Shown here: positions 37,357 to 46,308 of the stretch, piece after piece | Layout of the letters: every line of letters starts with the position of its first letter | Position numbering within the stretch: position 1 is the first letter of the stretch | Source of the DNA: Fictibacillus phosphorivorans | Lineage (GTDB): Bacteria; Bacillota; Bacilli; Bacillales; Fictibacillaceae | Direction of reading: 5' to 3' | NCBI RefSeq assembly: GCF_001629705.1 | Contig: NZ_CP015378.1 | Location: 248,001 to 312,000, forward strand | DNA length: 64,000 nt | Notes under the pieces: model-generated | Seen by the model: the letters and a program-made list of their open reading frames with translations, nothing else | What the model was told of the DNA's origin: nothing | Databases searched by the model: none | Made by a program: the position numbers and the translations under genes

Positions 37357-38808
37357 ATGACTTTTATATCAATTGAGTTTCTTCTATTTCTCGCAATAAC
37401 TGTTTTGTTGAATTATATAATCCCCCATCGATTGAGATGGGTTCTTTTATTGGTTGCAAGTTATGTTTTTTACGCTAGTTTAAGTATTCAATTTATACTT
37501 TTACTCTTAATTAGCACAGCTTTTACTTATTTTACTGGAATTTTTATTGAAAAACAGGAGACAAAAAAACAGAAGAAAAAAGCCATGGTTGTTGGTATTT
37601 CTGTATTGTTGTTTTTTCTTGGTTGGTTTAAATATTTAAATTTTGTGAATGAATCGCTTCGGTCGATAGCAACTTTCATGGGTTGGAATTATTCGATACC
37701 CTACCAAGAGATCGTTCTGCCATTAGCCATTTCATTTTATACATTTCAGGCTGTAAGTTATCTTGTGGATATTTTCTATGGAAAGCAAAAAGCTGAAAGA
37801 CATTATGGTTATTTTTCGGTCTATTTTGCATTTTTTCCACAACTGGTTGCAGGGCCGATTGAACGTGCCAAAAAATTAATTCCACAATTGAAAGTCGAAC
37901 AGCGTTTACAATATGAAAATTTAGTATATGGAATGAAGAGAATCGCATGGGGTTTTTTTAAAAAGACATTGATTGCAGATCGACTAGCTCCAATCGTTGC
38001 TAGTGTTTACGATAGTCCTAACCCGTCTGGTTCTGAAATCGTACTAGCTACTATATTATTCTCGATTCAGTTGTACGCTGATTTTTCAGCATGCAGTGAC
38101 ATTGCCATTGGTAGCGCAAGAATGCTGGGGATAAATTTAACAGAAAACTTTAAACAGCCGCACTTTGCCGTTTCAATTTCAGATTTTTGGAGTAGATGGC
38201 ATATAACGCTCTCCACATGGCTTAGGGATTATATTTTTTTCCCGTTATGTAAGAGGAAAAAGAAGAGAAGTGAAATTTATTTTGCCATTGTGATTACTTT
38301 TTTAGTAAGTGGCATTTGGCACGGAGCCGCATGGACGTTTGTTATATGGGGTCTTATTCATGGGTTTTATCGCGTGTTTGGAGATGCAACGAAATCTTAT
38401 CGTGAACGTATGGCTTCGTTTGTTCGATTGGATAGAAGCCCAGTGCTCCATAGATGGTTGAAAATTACAATAACCTTCCTGCTCGTTTGCTTTTCCAGAG
38501 TTTTTTTTCGATCGGATACCGTATCACAAGCATTTGAACATGCAAAACTTTTCTTGAGCATCAGCTCTTGGAGCCCGGTGGGAATGATTAAAGCTTTTGA
38601 AATTTTTCCGTTATTTGATCTGCTACTTTTCATTTTTTTCTTTATTATTCTACAACTGTTTCAGTATATAGAAAGAAACAATGGTTCAGCATGGGAATTT
38701 CTATCAAAACACTCTACATTTACTAGATTGGCATTTTATATTTTTCTTATTTTTTCAGTTCTTGTATTAGGTGTTACAGGTGATGGATTTGTTTATGGTG
38801 GATTTTGA
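37357..38808 (+). CDS. MBOAT O-acyltransferase (AlgI/DltB-like)
   Basis: A 483-residue polytopic acyltransferase with about 11-12 membrane segments. MBOAT signatures are LPLAISFYTFQAVSYLVD, FFPQLVAGPIERA, SDFWSRWHITLSTWLRDY and the catalytic His322 in SGIWHGAAWTFVIWG. These enzymes move acyl groups from a cytosolic thioester to an extracellular acceptor. The protein ends in GDGFVYGGF; the F-V-Y-x-x-F pattern resembles the C-terminal tyrosine motif proposed to carry the acyl group in DltX and in other MBOATs. ATG at 37357 follows AGGTGATTGG. It is the third gene of the cassette, in visibly AT-rich DNA. Confidence 0.92.
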   Translation: MTFISIEFLLFLAITVLLNYIIPHRLRWVLLLVASYVFYASLSIQFILLLLISTAFTYFTGIFIEKQETKKQKKKAMVVGISVLLFFLGWFKYLNFVNESLRSIATFMGWNYSIPYQEIVLPLAISFYTFQAVSYLVDIFYGKQKAERHYGYFSVYFAFFPQLVAGPIERAKKLIPQLKVEQRLQYENLVYGMKRIAWGFFKKTLIADRLAPIVASVYDSPNPSGSEIVLATILFSIQLYADFSACSDIAIGSARMLGINLTENFKQPHFAVSISDFWSRWHITLSTWLRDYIFFPLCKRKKKRSEIYFAIVITFLVSGIWHGAAWTFVIWGLIHGFYRVFGDATKSYRERMASFVRLDRSPVLHRWLKITITFLLVCFSRVFFRSDTVSQAFEHAKLFLSISSWSPVGMIKAFEIFPLFDLLLFIFFFIILQLFQYIERNNGSAWEFLSKHSTFTRLAFYIFLIFSVLVLGVTGDGFVYGGF

Positions 38809-38883
38809 TACAAATACAACTTTCTTATGTAGTTTAGGTGAAGGTTTGGTGAAAGAAGAAACACGGTGTTGAAAGGATTTGCT

Positions 38884-39798
38884 ATGGTACGTTTATTCAT
38901 CAAGTTAACAATTATAATCGGTGTGGTTATTCTGCTTTTTATGCCTATCAATCAATTTGTTAAGGATTCGTATGATTACAATATTGACCATGACATACTG
39001 GCATTTAAGAAAGAACCACACCCTGTTGATATCATCAATCTAGGTGCATCTCATTCGATGTATGGTTATTATTTTAAGCCCACTGGTTTGTCCCATCTGG
39101 ACTTAGCGCTTCCTTCTCAGACCATTCAATACGACTCTAAATTGTTGAAAGAGTATGGTGAGCATCTTAAACCTGGTGGTGTCGTTCTCGTTTCCATTTC
39201 TCAGATGACTTTCGCCAATTCTGAGGCTAAGAACATTGGGAACTATTATAGGATTTTGGATCAAAGTGATATTGAACCGTATAATATCATTGATTATTAC
39301 ACTTACTTGAAATTACCTGGGACAAATACGGCGAGTCTTAGCTCTGCAATCACGGGTAAATTAAAAGACTTAAGATGGAATTCTCATCAACCTTGGTCAA
39401 ATAATGGTAAAGATTATTCGGAAAGAAAGTATGAGAAAATAGAAGAACAATACCAGGAAGCAATTGAAAACAATAACATCGAACCAAATGTAAAGCAGTT
39501 AGAAGAGATTGTAGATTATTGCAGCGAGAAAGGCTACCAAGTCGTGTTGACCATGGAGCCCGTTCATCAGTCTTATCAAGAAAATTTCAATGAAGAAGTA
39601 ATGAATAGACTTGTTTTTCAGCATTTAGAAGCTCTAAATTTAGATGTTCCATTTTTAAATTATATGAGTGATCAAAGATTCTTAAACAAAAAAGAATATT
39701 TTATTGATCCCGATCATTTAAACAGTGAGGGAAGAAAAAAGTTCTCTTGGATCGTATACGAGGAACTGAAGAGAATGGGCTATTTAACAAAGAGTTAA
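38884..39798 (+). CDS. Membrane-anchored SGNH-like protein (DltD/AlgJ-like)
   Basis: A 304-residue protein with one N-terminal membrane anchor (residues 4-22) and an extracellular domain. Block I is INLGASHSMYG with Ser56, and the C-terminal D-x-x-H motif is IDPDHLNSEG (D275, H278), so the SGNH catalytic set appears intact. DltD in teichoic acid D-alanylation and AlgJ-type proteins in alginate acetylation play this role next to an MBOAT. ATG at 38884 follows AAAGGA; an upstream GTG at 38866 has no ribosome site. As the fourth gene, 75 bases after the MBOAT, it probably transfers the acyl group to the final acceptor. Confidence 0.85.
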   Translation: MVRLFIKLTIIIGVVILLFMPINQFVKDSYDYNIDHDILAFKKEPHPVDIINLGASHSMYGYYFKPTGLSHLDLALPSQTIQYDSKLLKEYGEHLKPGGVVLVSISQMTFANSEAKNIGNYYRILDQSDIEPYNIIDYYTYLKLPGTNTASLSSAITGKLKDLRWNSHQPWSNNGKDYSERKYEKIEEQYQEAIENNNIEPNVKQLEEIVDYCSEKGYQVVLTMEPVHQSYQENFNEEVMNRLVFQHLEALNLDVPFLNYMSDQRFLNKKEYFIDPDHLNSEGRKKFSWIVYEELKRMGYLTKS

Positions 39799-40031
39799 AT
39801 CAATGTACTGTTTTTTTCTTGGATGCTATTCCTGAATCAGCTTATAGATATCTTTTTGTACGAATTGTGTGGATATCATAACCATTGAGAGTCTTTTTGT
39901 GCATTTACAAATTTCCATAAATTATAAATGTGCAGTGATTGATATTGAGTGAACAATCATGATATAAGTGTAAAAGAATATTTATTACCGGGATTTAGAA
40001 GTTGCATTATAGTGAGAGGATTTGAGCATCA

Positions 40032-40988
40032 ATGATAGATAATTTTTGGCGTGATCTGCCGCGTCCATTTTTTGTACTTGCTCCAATGGAGGATGTGACA
40101 GATGTTGTTTTTCGTCATGTCGTAAGTAAAGCTGGGCGACCGGATGTGTTTTTTACGGAATTTACCAACTCGGATAGCTATTGTCATCCAGAAGGATTAA
40201 AAAGTGTTCGCGGTCGTTTGACGTTTACAGAAGATGAACAGCCGATGGTGGCACATATATGGGGAGATAACCCTGAATATTTCCGTCAAATGAGTATTGG
40301 CATGAAAGCGATGGGCTTTAAAGGAATCGACATTAACATGGGCTGCCCTGTACCGAATGTTGCACAAAGAGGAAAAGGAAGCGGCCTTATTCTACGTCCA
40401 GATGTAGCGGCTGAATTGATTCAGGCGGCTAAAGCGGGCGGACTGCCTGTTAGCGTGAAAACACGACTTGGTTTTAAAGAGATCGATGAGTGGGAAGCGT
40501 GGCTTACACATATTTTAGAGCAGGATATTGCGAACCTTTCTATCCATTTACGAACAAGAGAGGAAATGAGTCTTGTAGATGCCCATTGGGAGCTGATTCC
40601 TGAAATTAAAAAGCTGCGTGACCGAATCGCACCAGATACGCTATTAACGATCAATGGTGACATTCCCGACCGTCAAGTTGGGTTAGAACTTGCAGAAAAG
40701 TACGGTATCGATGGCGTCATGATCGGGCGTGGAATCTTTAAGAATCCTTTTGCTTTTGAAAAAGAGCCAAGAGAGCACAGCAGCAAGGAATATCTTGATC
40801 TATTAAGACTGCAGCTCGACCTTCAAGATCAATACGCAGAAGAAGTGCCGCGTTCTATCACAGGACTTCACCGCTTTTTCAAAATCTATGTAAAAGGATT
40901 CCCTGGGGCGGCCGAATTACGAAATCAGTTGATGAACACGAAATCAACGGATGAAGTGAGAGCATTGCTAGATAACTTAGAACTGTAA
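40032..40988 (+). CDS. tRNA-dihydrouridine synthase
   Basis: A 318-residue FMN enzyme that reduces uridine to dihydrouridine in tRNA. The N-terminal [12 protein letters not shown] is the Dus signature, the active-site Cys is in [20 protein letters not shown], and the FMN phosphate loop is [12 protein letters not shown]. The C-terminal helical tRNA-binding domain is short but present. ATG at 40032 lies near GAGAGGA. The 232-base gap upstream (39799-40031) shows no clear promoter or element. It lies outside the acylation cassette, which seems to end at 39798. Which Dus subgroup it is cannot be decided by eye. Confidence 0.93.
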   Translation: MIDNFWRDLPRPFFVLAPMEDVTDVVFRHVVSKAGRPDVFFTEFTNSDSYCHPEGLKSVRGRLTFTEDEQPMVAHIWGDNPEYFRQMSIGMKAMGFKGIDINMGCPVPNVAQRGKGSGLILRPDVAAELIQAAKAGGLPVSVKTRLGFKEIDEWEAWLTHILEQDIANLSIHLRTREEMSLVDAHWELIPEIKKLRDRIAPDTLLTINGDIPDRQVGLELAEKYGIDGVMIGRGIFKNPFAFEKEPREHSSKEYLDLLRLQLDLQDQYAEEVPRSITGLHRFFKIYVKGFPGAAELRNQLMNTKSTDEVRALLDNLEL

Positions 40989-41005
40989 TAGCATATAAAC
41001 ATTAA

Positions 41006-41047
41006 AAAAACAGTATGAGACCAGACGTGTTTCATACTGTTTTTTTG
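41006..41047 (+). terminator. Intrinsic terminator of the dus gene
   Basis: Stem AAACAGTATGA/TCATACTGTTT with a 13-base loop and a long T run. Confidence 0.92.
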
Positions 41048-41144
41048 TTCTTAATAGGATTGTAGTCCGGCATTCAACTAGAGGAAGGTGATCTTTCTTG
41101 TAGAATTATAAGTCATACTAAAAGATTCGAGGAGGCGTTCCGTT

Positions 41145-41807
41145 ATGAAATTACTGCTTACATCAGGTGGCGTGATTAACAAAAGCATACATGAGGCGCT
41201 CGTTGATATGCTGGACAAGCCGATTGCTGAATGCAATGCCCTTTGTATACCTACCGCAATGTACGGACATCCTTGGGTAGGACCAGGTGTGAAGGCTTGG
41301 AAATTTATCACAGGGAGAGAGGAAAATCCTATGGTTAACCTAGGCTGGAAGTCAGTTGGTGTGCTCGAGCTTACAGCGCTGCCAAGCATTGACAAAGAAC
41401 GGTGGGTACCCCTCGTAAAGGAGACCGACGTCTTATTGGTATCGGGTGGAGATGCTCTCTATCTTTACCATTGGATGCAGCAGTCTGGGCTTGCGGAGCT
41501 TTTACCGACTCTTCGTGCCGTTTATGTGGGTATGAGCGCAGGTAGTATGGTGATGACACCTAAGATTGGGGAAGAATTCGTTGGTTGGACTCCACCGACC
41601 GGTGAAGATAAAGCACTTGGATTTGTCAATTTTTCAATCTTTCCACATGTTGATCACGAGATGCTGCCGGACAACACCATGGCCGCTGCAGAACAATGGG
41701 CGGCTGCGTTACAGGGCCCAGCGTATGCTATTAACGATGATACCGCCATTAAAGTGATTGATGGTGAGGTAGAGGTTATCTCAGAAGGACATTGGAAACA
41801 GTTTTAA
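41145..41807 (+). CDS. Peptidase E-like protease (S51 family)
   Basis: A 220-residue class-I-amidotransferase-like serine peptidase. The nucleophile is Ser131 in VYVGMSAGSMVM, the S51 signature; LLVSGGDALYLYHWM precedes it and FPHVDHEM supplies the usual His. Peptidase E cleaves Asp-Xaa dipeptides; cyanophycinase relatives share the fold, but this short form fits the dipeptidase branch. ATG at 41145 follows GAGGAGG. It appears to be a single-gene unit. Confidence 0.85.
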   Translation: MKLLLTSGGVINKSIHEALVDMLDKPIAECNALCIPTAMYGHPWVGPGVKAWKFITGREENPMVNLGWKSVGVLELTALPSIDKERWVPLVKETDVLLVSGGDALYLYHWMQQSGLAELLPTLRAVYVGMSAGSMVMTPKIGEEFVGWTPPTGEDKALGFVNFSIFPHVDHEMLPDNTMAAAEQWAAALQGPAYAINDDTAIKVIDGEVEVISEGHWKQF

Positions 41808-41889
41808 TATTGAATGTACTATCTTGCTAGCTTGTTGAATGTCATTTGTGTATCTGTTTTCTTATTAAATAAAGAATAGAGGTTTTAAT

Positions 41890-42087
41890 ATGGAGGCCAA
41901 TAAAAGATGGCTTTCTATTCCTAAAGAGATTAGAAGTCGGCTTATTAATAATGTTTTTTGCACTAATTGTTCAGATGTTACAACGATTGAAAGTTTTACG
42001 ATAGAAGATGCTCGATTTGGAGTGGTTCTAAAAGGCAAGTGTAAAAAGTGCGGGCATGAAGTGGCACGGGTTATTGAATCTGAGTAG
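41890..42087 (+). CDS. Small zinc-ribbon protein, 65 aa
   Basis: A 65-residue protein with two CxxC pairs, C24/C27 in NVFCTNCSDV and C51/C54 in KCKKCGHEVAR, spaced as in a zinc ribbon. The N-terminal part is basic and helical (WLSIPKEIRSRL). Start ATG 41890 has the modest site TAGAGG. A truncated relative without the Cys pairs lies at 35099-35225. Function is unknown; a nucleic-acid or protein-binding ribbon is possible. Confidence 0.72.
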   Translation: MEANKRWLSIPKEIRSRLINNVFCTNCSDVTTIESFTIEDARFGVVLKGKCKKCGHEVARVIESE

Positions 42088-42189
42088 TACGACATGTCCT
42101 AACCTCAATCTTTTATAAAGTTAGTGCAAAAGTAATGTAGCCCAATATATACATGTACGAGACGATTATCTAAAAATACATATTTATCA

Positions 42190-42234
42190 AGGAAGGGATA
42201 GGAGGGGAAATGGCCTCTCTATTCCTTCTTTTTG
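42190..42234 (+). terminator. Intrinsic terminator after the zinc-ribbon gene
   Basis: Stem GAAGGGATAGGAGG/CCTCTCTATTCCTTC with one bulge and wobble, then five T. The 311-base gap 42088-42398 holds this and a TATAAT at 42361-42366; I see nothing else. Confidence 0.75.
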
Positions 42235-42398
42235 TTTGAAAAGAGCCAATTCATTCACAACATAAGGGAGTTGGTAGTTTATACCTAAACCACTTTTACC
42301 CCCATTAGTTTGAATATTAAAATAATTCTTATTATTCATTTAAATAGACTGGCTATTCTTTATAATGATGTTATCCAATTAATAGGAGGTAACAAATT

Positions 42399-44066
42399 TT
42401 GAAGAAAAAGCTTATTGCTCCTGTCGTTCTGTCATCTGCCTTATTGGTAGGTTCTATTCCATTGAATGTCTTGGCTCAGCCGTTAGAATCTAGTAAGGTT
42501 AGCCATGTACAAGCATCAAAGGAATGGAACGAGAAAGCAAATGTTCCATTCTTTGTGAAGGAACGAAATGCGGAGAAGTTTTCCTCCAGCACTTCTTCTA
42601 ACGCAATAAATTACTTGAAGAAAATTCAAGATATAACTGGGATTCAAAATCCAGAGAAGCATTTAAAAGTAAATGATGTGCAGAAAGATGAATTGGGTAT
42701 GACTCATATTCGCTTTAATCAGGCAGTCAATGGGATTCCAGTAGAAGGTTCTGAAGTTATCGTTCACTATAACAAAAATAATGAAATTGTTTCTGTTAAC
42801 GGAAGAACCAATCAGACGATTTCCAATGAAACTGTGGTTAAAGCATCCTCGTTAACCAGTGAGAAAGCTCTTCAAACAGCTTTAGCTTCTGTTAAGGCGC
42901 CGAAAGAACTAATCGCTGAACCGTCAACTGAGCTTGTTATCTATCCGTTTGAAAACAAAAACCACCTGGCATACAAAGTGAATGTTAACTTTATGGGTGC
43001 AGAACCTGGAAACTGGTTTGTGTTTGTAGATGCTAAGACAGGGGATGTCATCGATCGATATAATGGGCTTATGCATGCTGATGAACATAAAACGCAAACA
43101 GGCTCTGGCCTTGGCGTTAATGGTGAACATAGAAAATTACATATTACACGAGTGAAAGAACCGCAATCTGGAACAAGATTTGCATTAGCGGATTACTCAC
43201 ATGCAAATCTTGAAGGGATTTTCACGTATGATGCAACAAGTGACTGGGACTCTAGTAATGATAAGATTTATACGGGGCATTCTGCTTCCTTTACGAGTGA
43301 CTATGACCGAGCGGCTGTTGATGCACACTATAATTCTGAAAAGGTCTATGAGTATTATTTGAATGAGCATGGTAGGAATTCTTTGGATGGAGAAGGTATG
43401 GCGATTAATTCCTATGTACACATGGGTGTCGATTACAATAATGCATTCTGGAATGGACGTTATATGGCCTATGGAGATGGTGACGGTGAATTCTTCATTC
43501 CATTATCAGCAGGTCTAGATGTTGCGGCACATGAAATGACACATGGTGTGATTACGCATACCGCGAATCTAGCTTACCGTAATCAATCTGGAGCACTTAA
43601 TGAATCATTTGCTGACGTTTTTGGTGCGCTTGTTGATGATAGTGATTGGGAGATGGGTGAGGACATTATGGCACCGGCTGCAAAAGCAGATGGTGTAACG
43701 AGATTGCGTAGCTTAAGCGACCCGAACAGTGTTGTGGTCAGCAATCCACAAAGAGCAGCATACGGCAGTGGCGTCTATCCAGCACATATGGATGAATATT
43801 ATAACATGCCGCTGAATGTAGATAATGGCGGGGTGCATGTGAACTCTTCTATTACGAATCACGCTGCCTATCTGATTGGTGAGGAGCTTGGTAGAGAAAA
43901 ATTAGGTAAAATATATTACCGTGCTCTATCGGTCTACTTAACATCGAATTCTAATTTCAGTGAAGCTCGTCAAGCCATCGTACAAGCTGCAACCGATCTT
44001 TATGGATCAGGAAGTGCAGAAGTAACAGCAGTTAACGCAGGCTTTGATGCGGTTGGTATTCATTGA
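42399..44066 (+). CDS. Secreted neutral metalloprotease, M4 (bacillolysin/thermolysin type)
   Basis: A 555-residue extracellular zinc protease. The signal peptide ends near NVLAQPL. An FTP domain and PepSY domain form the propeptide (about residues 30-230, including GDVIDRYNG). The catalytic domain has H378-E-M-T-H382 and the third ligand Glu402 in GALNESFADVFG, correctly 24 residues after the first His. The start is TTG 42399 behind AGGAGGT. The late His of the family is in NGGVHVNSSITNHAAYL. A possible -10 TATAAT lies 33 bases upstream. Such enzymes are secreted in stationary phase in Bacillus; that control cannot be seen here. Confidence 0.95.
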   Translation: MKKKLIAPVVLSSALLVGSIPLNVLAQPLESSKVSHVQASKEWNEKANVPFFVKERNAEKFSSSTSSNAINYLKKIQDITGIQNPEKHLKVNDVQKDELGMTHIRFNQAVNGIPVEGSEVIVHYNKNNEIVSVNGRTNQTISNETVVKASSLTSEKALQTALASVKAPKELIAEPSTELVIYPFENKNHLAYKVNVNFMGAEPGNWFVFVDAKTGDVIDRYNGLMHADEHKTQTGSGLGVNGEHRKLHITRVKEPQSGTRFALADYSHANLEGIFTYDATSDWDSSNDKIYTGHSASFTSDYDRAAVDAHYNSEKVYEYYLNEHGRNSLDGEGMAINSYVHMGVDYNNAFWNGRYMAYGDGDGEFFIPLSAGLDVAAHEMTHGVITHTANLAYRNQSGALNESFADVFGALVDDSDWEMGEDIMAPAAKADGVTRLRSLSDPNSVVVSNPQRAAYGSGVYPAHMDEYYNMPLNVDNGGVHVNSSITNHAAYLIGEELGREKLGKIYYRALSVYLTSNSNFSEARQAIVQAATDLYGSGSAEVTAVNAGFDAVGIH

Positions 44067-44095
44067 TAGACCATTAATAAAAGGAATAGAAAATG

Positions 44096-44127
44096 AAAAC
44101 CTCAGGTATTCAATCCTGAGGTTTTAT
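44096..44127 (+). terminator. Intrinsic terminator of the protease gene
   Basis: Perfect stem AAAACCTCAGG/CCTGAGGTTTT with loop TATTCAAT and AT-rich follow-on. Confidence 0.9.
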
Positions 44128-44191
44128 TTAGGTAAAAGACCGCGTCTAATGTTATCTAAATATTCAAATGATTACAACTTTTATAAATACA

Positions 44192-44220
44192 TTGTATTAA
44201 GCCGAAATACTTACTATAAT
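44192..44220 (+). promoter_or_regulatory. Probable sstT promoter
   Basis: TTGTAT (44192-44197), 17 bases, perfect TATAAT (44215-44220). It leaves a leader of about 135 bases. Confidence 0.65.
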
Positions 44221-44226
44221 ACTACT

Positions 44227-44363
44227 TAGTAGAAAGACAATTGTCTTTTTCAGGTGGATGAAATTTGTTGTGATTCAATGGTCCTATCGGTTAAAGCATA
44301 TCTTACTGCAGGTTTATTCAGAATAACAGCTTTACAATTCTAACTAGATTGGTGATGACATCT
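44227..44363 (+). other. Long sstT leader with a near-terminator palindrome
   Basis: The leader opens with the palindrome CTACTTAGTAG and then AAAGACAATTGTCTTT (44232-44247) followed by TT, a short hairpin with a weak T run. No T-box or known riboswitch core is recognisable. Confidence 0.35.
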
Positions 44364-45602
44364 ATGAAACGTATAATGAAGAAGTGGAATCAGCTAAGTC
44401 TTGTTAAACAGATCTTTATCGGATTAATTGTAGGTATTATCTTAGCTTTAGCGATTCCGCAAGCAGCAAAACCTGTTGTTATTTTTGGAACATTATTTGT
44501 GGGTGCACTAAAAGCAATCGCACCTGTTTTAGTATTATTTTTAGTTATGTCAGCGATCGCCCAGCATAAAGCAGGCCATCAGACAAACATGAAAGCTATT
44601 ATTTCTCTATATCTTATAGGAACTTTTCTAGCAGGGTTGATTGCGGTTGTTGCTAGCTTTATCTTCCCAGTAGGTCTTACACTTGGAAAAGGAGCAGAAG
44701 GTGTGACTCCTCCAGGTGGCGTAGTTGAAGTACTCAAAACGTTATTGATGAACGTTGTTGATAACCCATTCAACGCTTTAGTTAACGCGAACTATATCGG
44801 TATCTTGGCATGGGCAGTACTTTTAGGACTTGCTTTAAGAAGTGCGCAGGAAACGACAAAAACGATGATCTCAAACGTTTCAGATGCTGTAGCCAAACTA
44901 GTGACGTGGGTCATTAAATTTGCACCGCTAGGAATCATGGGACTAGTCGTTGAATCGATCACGTCGAACGGAATTGATTCATTATTGAGTTATGGTAAGT
45001 TGTTAGGACTTTTAATTGGTTGTATGGTATTTGTTGCGTTGGTTGTGAATCCACTTATTGTGTTTATAGCAATCCGCCAAAATCCGTATCCGCTTGTTTT
45101 GAAGTGCTTGAAAGAAAGTGGAATCACAGCATTCTTCACACGCAGCTCTGCTTCTAACATCCCTGTTAACATGAAGTTATGTGAGAAGCTTGGTTTGGAC
45201 AAGGATAACTATTCGGTATCCATCCCATTAGGTGCGACGATCAATATGGCAGGAGCAGCGGTTACGATCTCTGTTTTAACACTTGCTGCGGTTCATACTC
45301 TTAACATCCAAGTCGATCTTGGAACAGCTATTCTACTAAGCGTTTTATCTGCTGTATGTGCATGTGGTGCTTCAGGGGTTGCAGGGGGGTCCTTGTTATT
45401 GATTCCTCTAGCATGTAGTCTGTTTGGAATTCCAGGTGATGTGGCGATGCAAGTAGTTGGTGTCGGCTTTATTATTGGTGTTTTACAAGATTCTTTCGAG
45501 ACAGCATTAAATTCTTCAACAGATGTACTGTTTACAGCAGCAGCTGAGTACAAAGAATGGCGTAAAGAAGGTAAAGAGATTAATATTCGAAAAGCAGCAT
45601 AA
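44364..45602 (+). CDS. sstT: Sodium:serine/threonine symporter
   Basis: A 412-residue dicarboxylate/amino-acid:cation symporter of the SstT branch. The DAACS core is clear: re-entrant loop [17 protein letters not shown]7 [17 protein letters not shown], and TM8 loop [18 protein letters not shown]. SstT imports L-serine and L-threonine with Na+. ATG at 44364 was chosen over upstream in-frame TTG/ATG codons because GGTGATG then has normal spacing. It is monocistronic with a good promoter and terminator. Functional assignment within DAACS follows SstT-like signatures and length. Confidence 0.93.
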   Translation: MKRIMKKWNQLSLVKQIFIGLIVGIILALAIPQAAKPVVIFGTLFVGALKAIAPVLVLFLVMSAIAQHKAGHQTNMKAIISLYLIGTFLAGLIAVVASFIFPVGLTLGKGAEGVTPPGGVVEVLKTLLMNVVDNPFNALVNANYIGILAWAVLLGLALRSAQETTKTMISNVSDAVAKLVTWVIKFAPLGIMGLVVESITSNGIDSLLSYGKLLGLLIGCMVFVALVVNPLIVFIAIRQNPYPLVLKCLKESGITAFFTRSSASNIPVNMKLCEKLGLDKDNYSVSIPLGATINMAGAAVTISVLTLAAVHTLNIQVDLGTAILLSVLSAVCACGASGVAGGSLLLIPLACSLFGIPGDVAMQVVGVGFIIGVLQDSFETALNSSTDVLFTAAAEYKEWRKEGKEINIRKAA

Positions 45603-45609
45603 ATAGATG

Positions 45610-45647
45610 GCACCTGAGACGTTTAACACGTTGCAGGTGCTTTTTTG
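45610..45647 (+). terminator. Intrinsic terminator of sstT
   Basis: Stem GCACCTG/CAGGTGC with inner ACGT pairing, followed by six T. Confidence 0.92.
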
Positions 45648-45737
45648 TTGACGTAATTTTCATTGATAAAAGGAATTCTCACGAGGTGCATGGAATGACA
45701 TAAGTGGTTTTATTATAAAAAAATCAGGAGGTTACTC

Positions 45738-46133
45738 ATGGGCAGATTAGTGCATTTTGAAATTCATGTGGATGATATGGAGCGGGCAATGAAGTTTTAT
45801 GGTGAGGTGTTTGGCTGGTCATTCCAAGATTGGAGTGAATATGCCGGAATGCCTTATTACGGTGCTGTGACTGGGGACGATAAAGAAATGGGAATTAACG
45901 GGGCACTCATGCAAAGGCAGAGTCCGCCACCTGAAGCGAATCAAGCATTAAATGGGTATGCTTGTACGATGGGTGTAGAAAGCTATGATGCAACTGAAGC
46001 AAAGATTCTAAAGCAAGGCGGAAAAGTAGCGATGCCAAAATACGCGCTCCCAGGAATGGCTTGGCAAGGATACTACATAGATACAGAAGGCAATCTTTTC
46101 GGCATTCATCAGCCGGATGAGAATGCGAAATAA
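45738..46133 (+). CDS. VOC family (glyoxalase/bleomycin-resistance-like) protein
   Basis: A 131-residue vicinal-oxygen-chelate protein. The opening VHFEIHVDDMERAMKFYGEVFGW and the closing YYIDTEGNLFGIHQPDE are the family ends. The first-strand His and a late Glu/Asp could bind metal, but the enzyme type is not clear. It is most like the 'glyoxalase-like, PH0150-type' VOC group, with PPPEANQALNGY in the middle. ATG at 45738 follows CAGGAGG. It has its own terminator and no functional neighbour. Confidence 0.88.
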   Translation: MGRLVHFEIHVDDMERAMKFYGEVFGWSFQDWSEYAGMPYYGAVTGDDKEMGINGALMQRQSPPPEANQALNGYACTMGVESYDATEAKILKQGGKVAMPKYALPGMAWQGYYIDTEGNLFGIHQPDENAK

Positions 46134-46145
46134 ATAATGGTGAAG

Positions 46146-46179
46146 AAGACAACGCGATCTATTGGCGTTGTCTTTTTTT
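46146..46179 (+). terminator. Intrinsic terminator of the VOC gene
   Basis: Stem AAGACAACGC/GCGTTGTCTT with loop GATCTATTG and seven T. Confidence 0.93.
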
Positions 46180-46237
46180 GTTGTTATAAAAATACCCCTA
46201 AGTTAAAAAAGTACAGATGATGTTAATAAATTGCTAA

Positions 46238-46276
46238 TGATAGCGCTTTCAAACACTCTTTTTCCGTAGCTATAAT
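46238..46276 (+). promoter_or_regulatory. Promoter of the sugar ABC operon with a cre site
   Basis: TGATAGCGCTTTCA (46238-46251) matches the CcpA cre consensus at all but one position. It overlaps the -35 TTCAAA (46248-46253), which is 17 bases from a perfect TATAAT (46271-46276). Carbon catabolite repression of the operon is expected. Confidence 0.75.
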
Positions 46277-46308
46277 TAGCTTGTAAGTACTTTTTAAAGG
46301 GGGAACTA

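Noticed and set aside
35616-39798. Naming the cassette dltCABD
   Set aside because: Gene order, ligase length and lack of a clear D-alanine pocket do not support it; only the pathway logic is shared.
35418-39798. Siderophore biosynthesis because of the Fur box and ligase/carrier pair
   Set aside because: No condensation domain, NIS synthetase, exporter or uptake genes are present; MBOAT and SGNH proteins point to surface acylation.
44227-44363. A T-box riboswitch in front of sstT
   Set aside because: No AGGGTGGNACCGCG-like T-box sequence and no full terminator are present.
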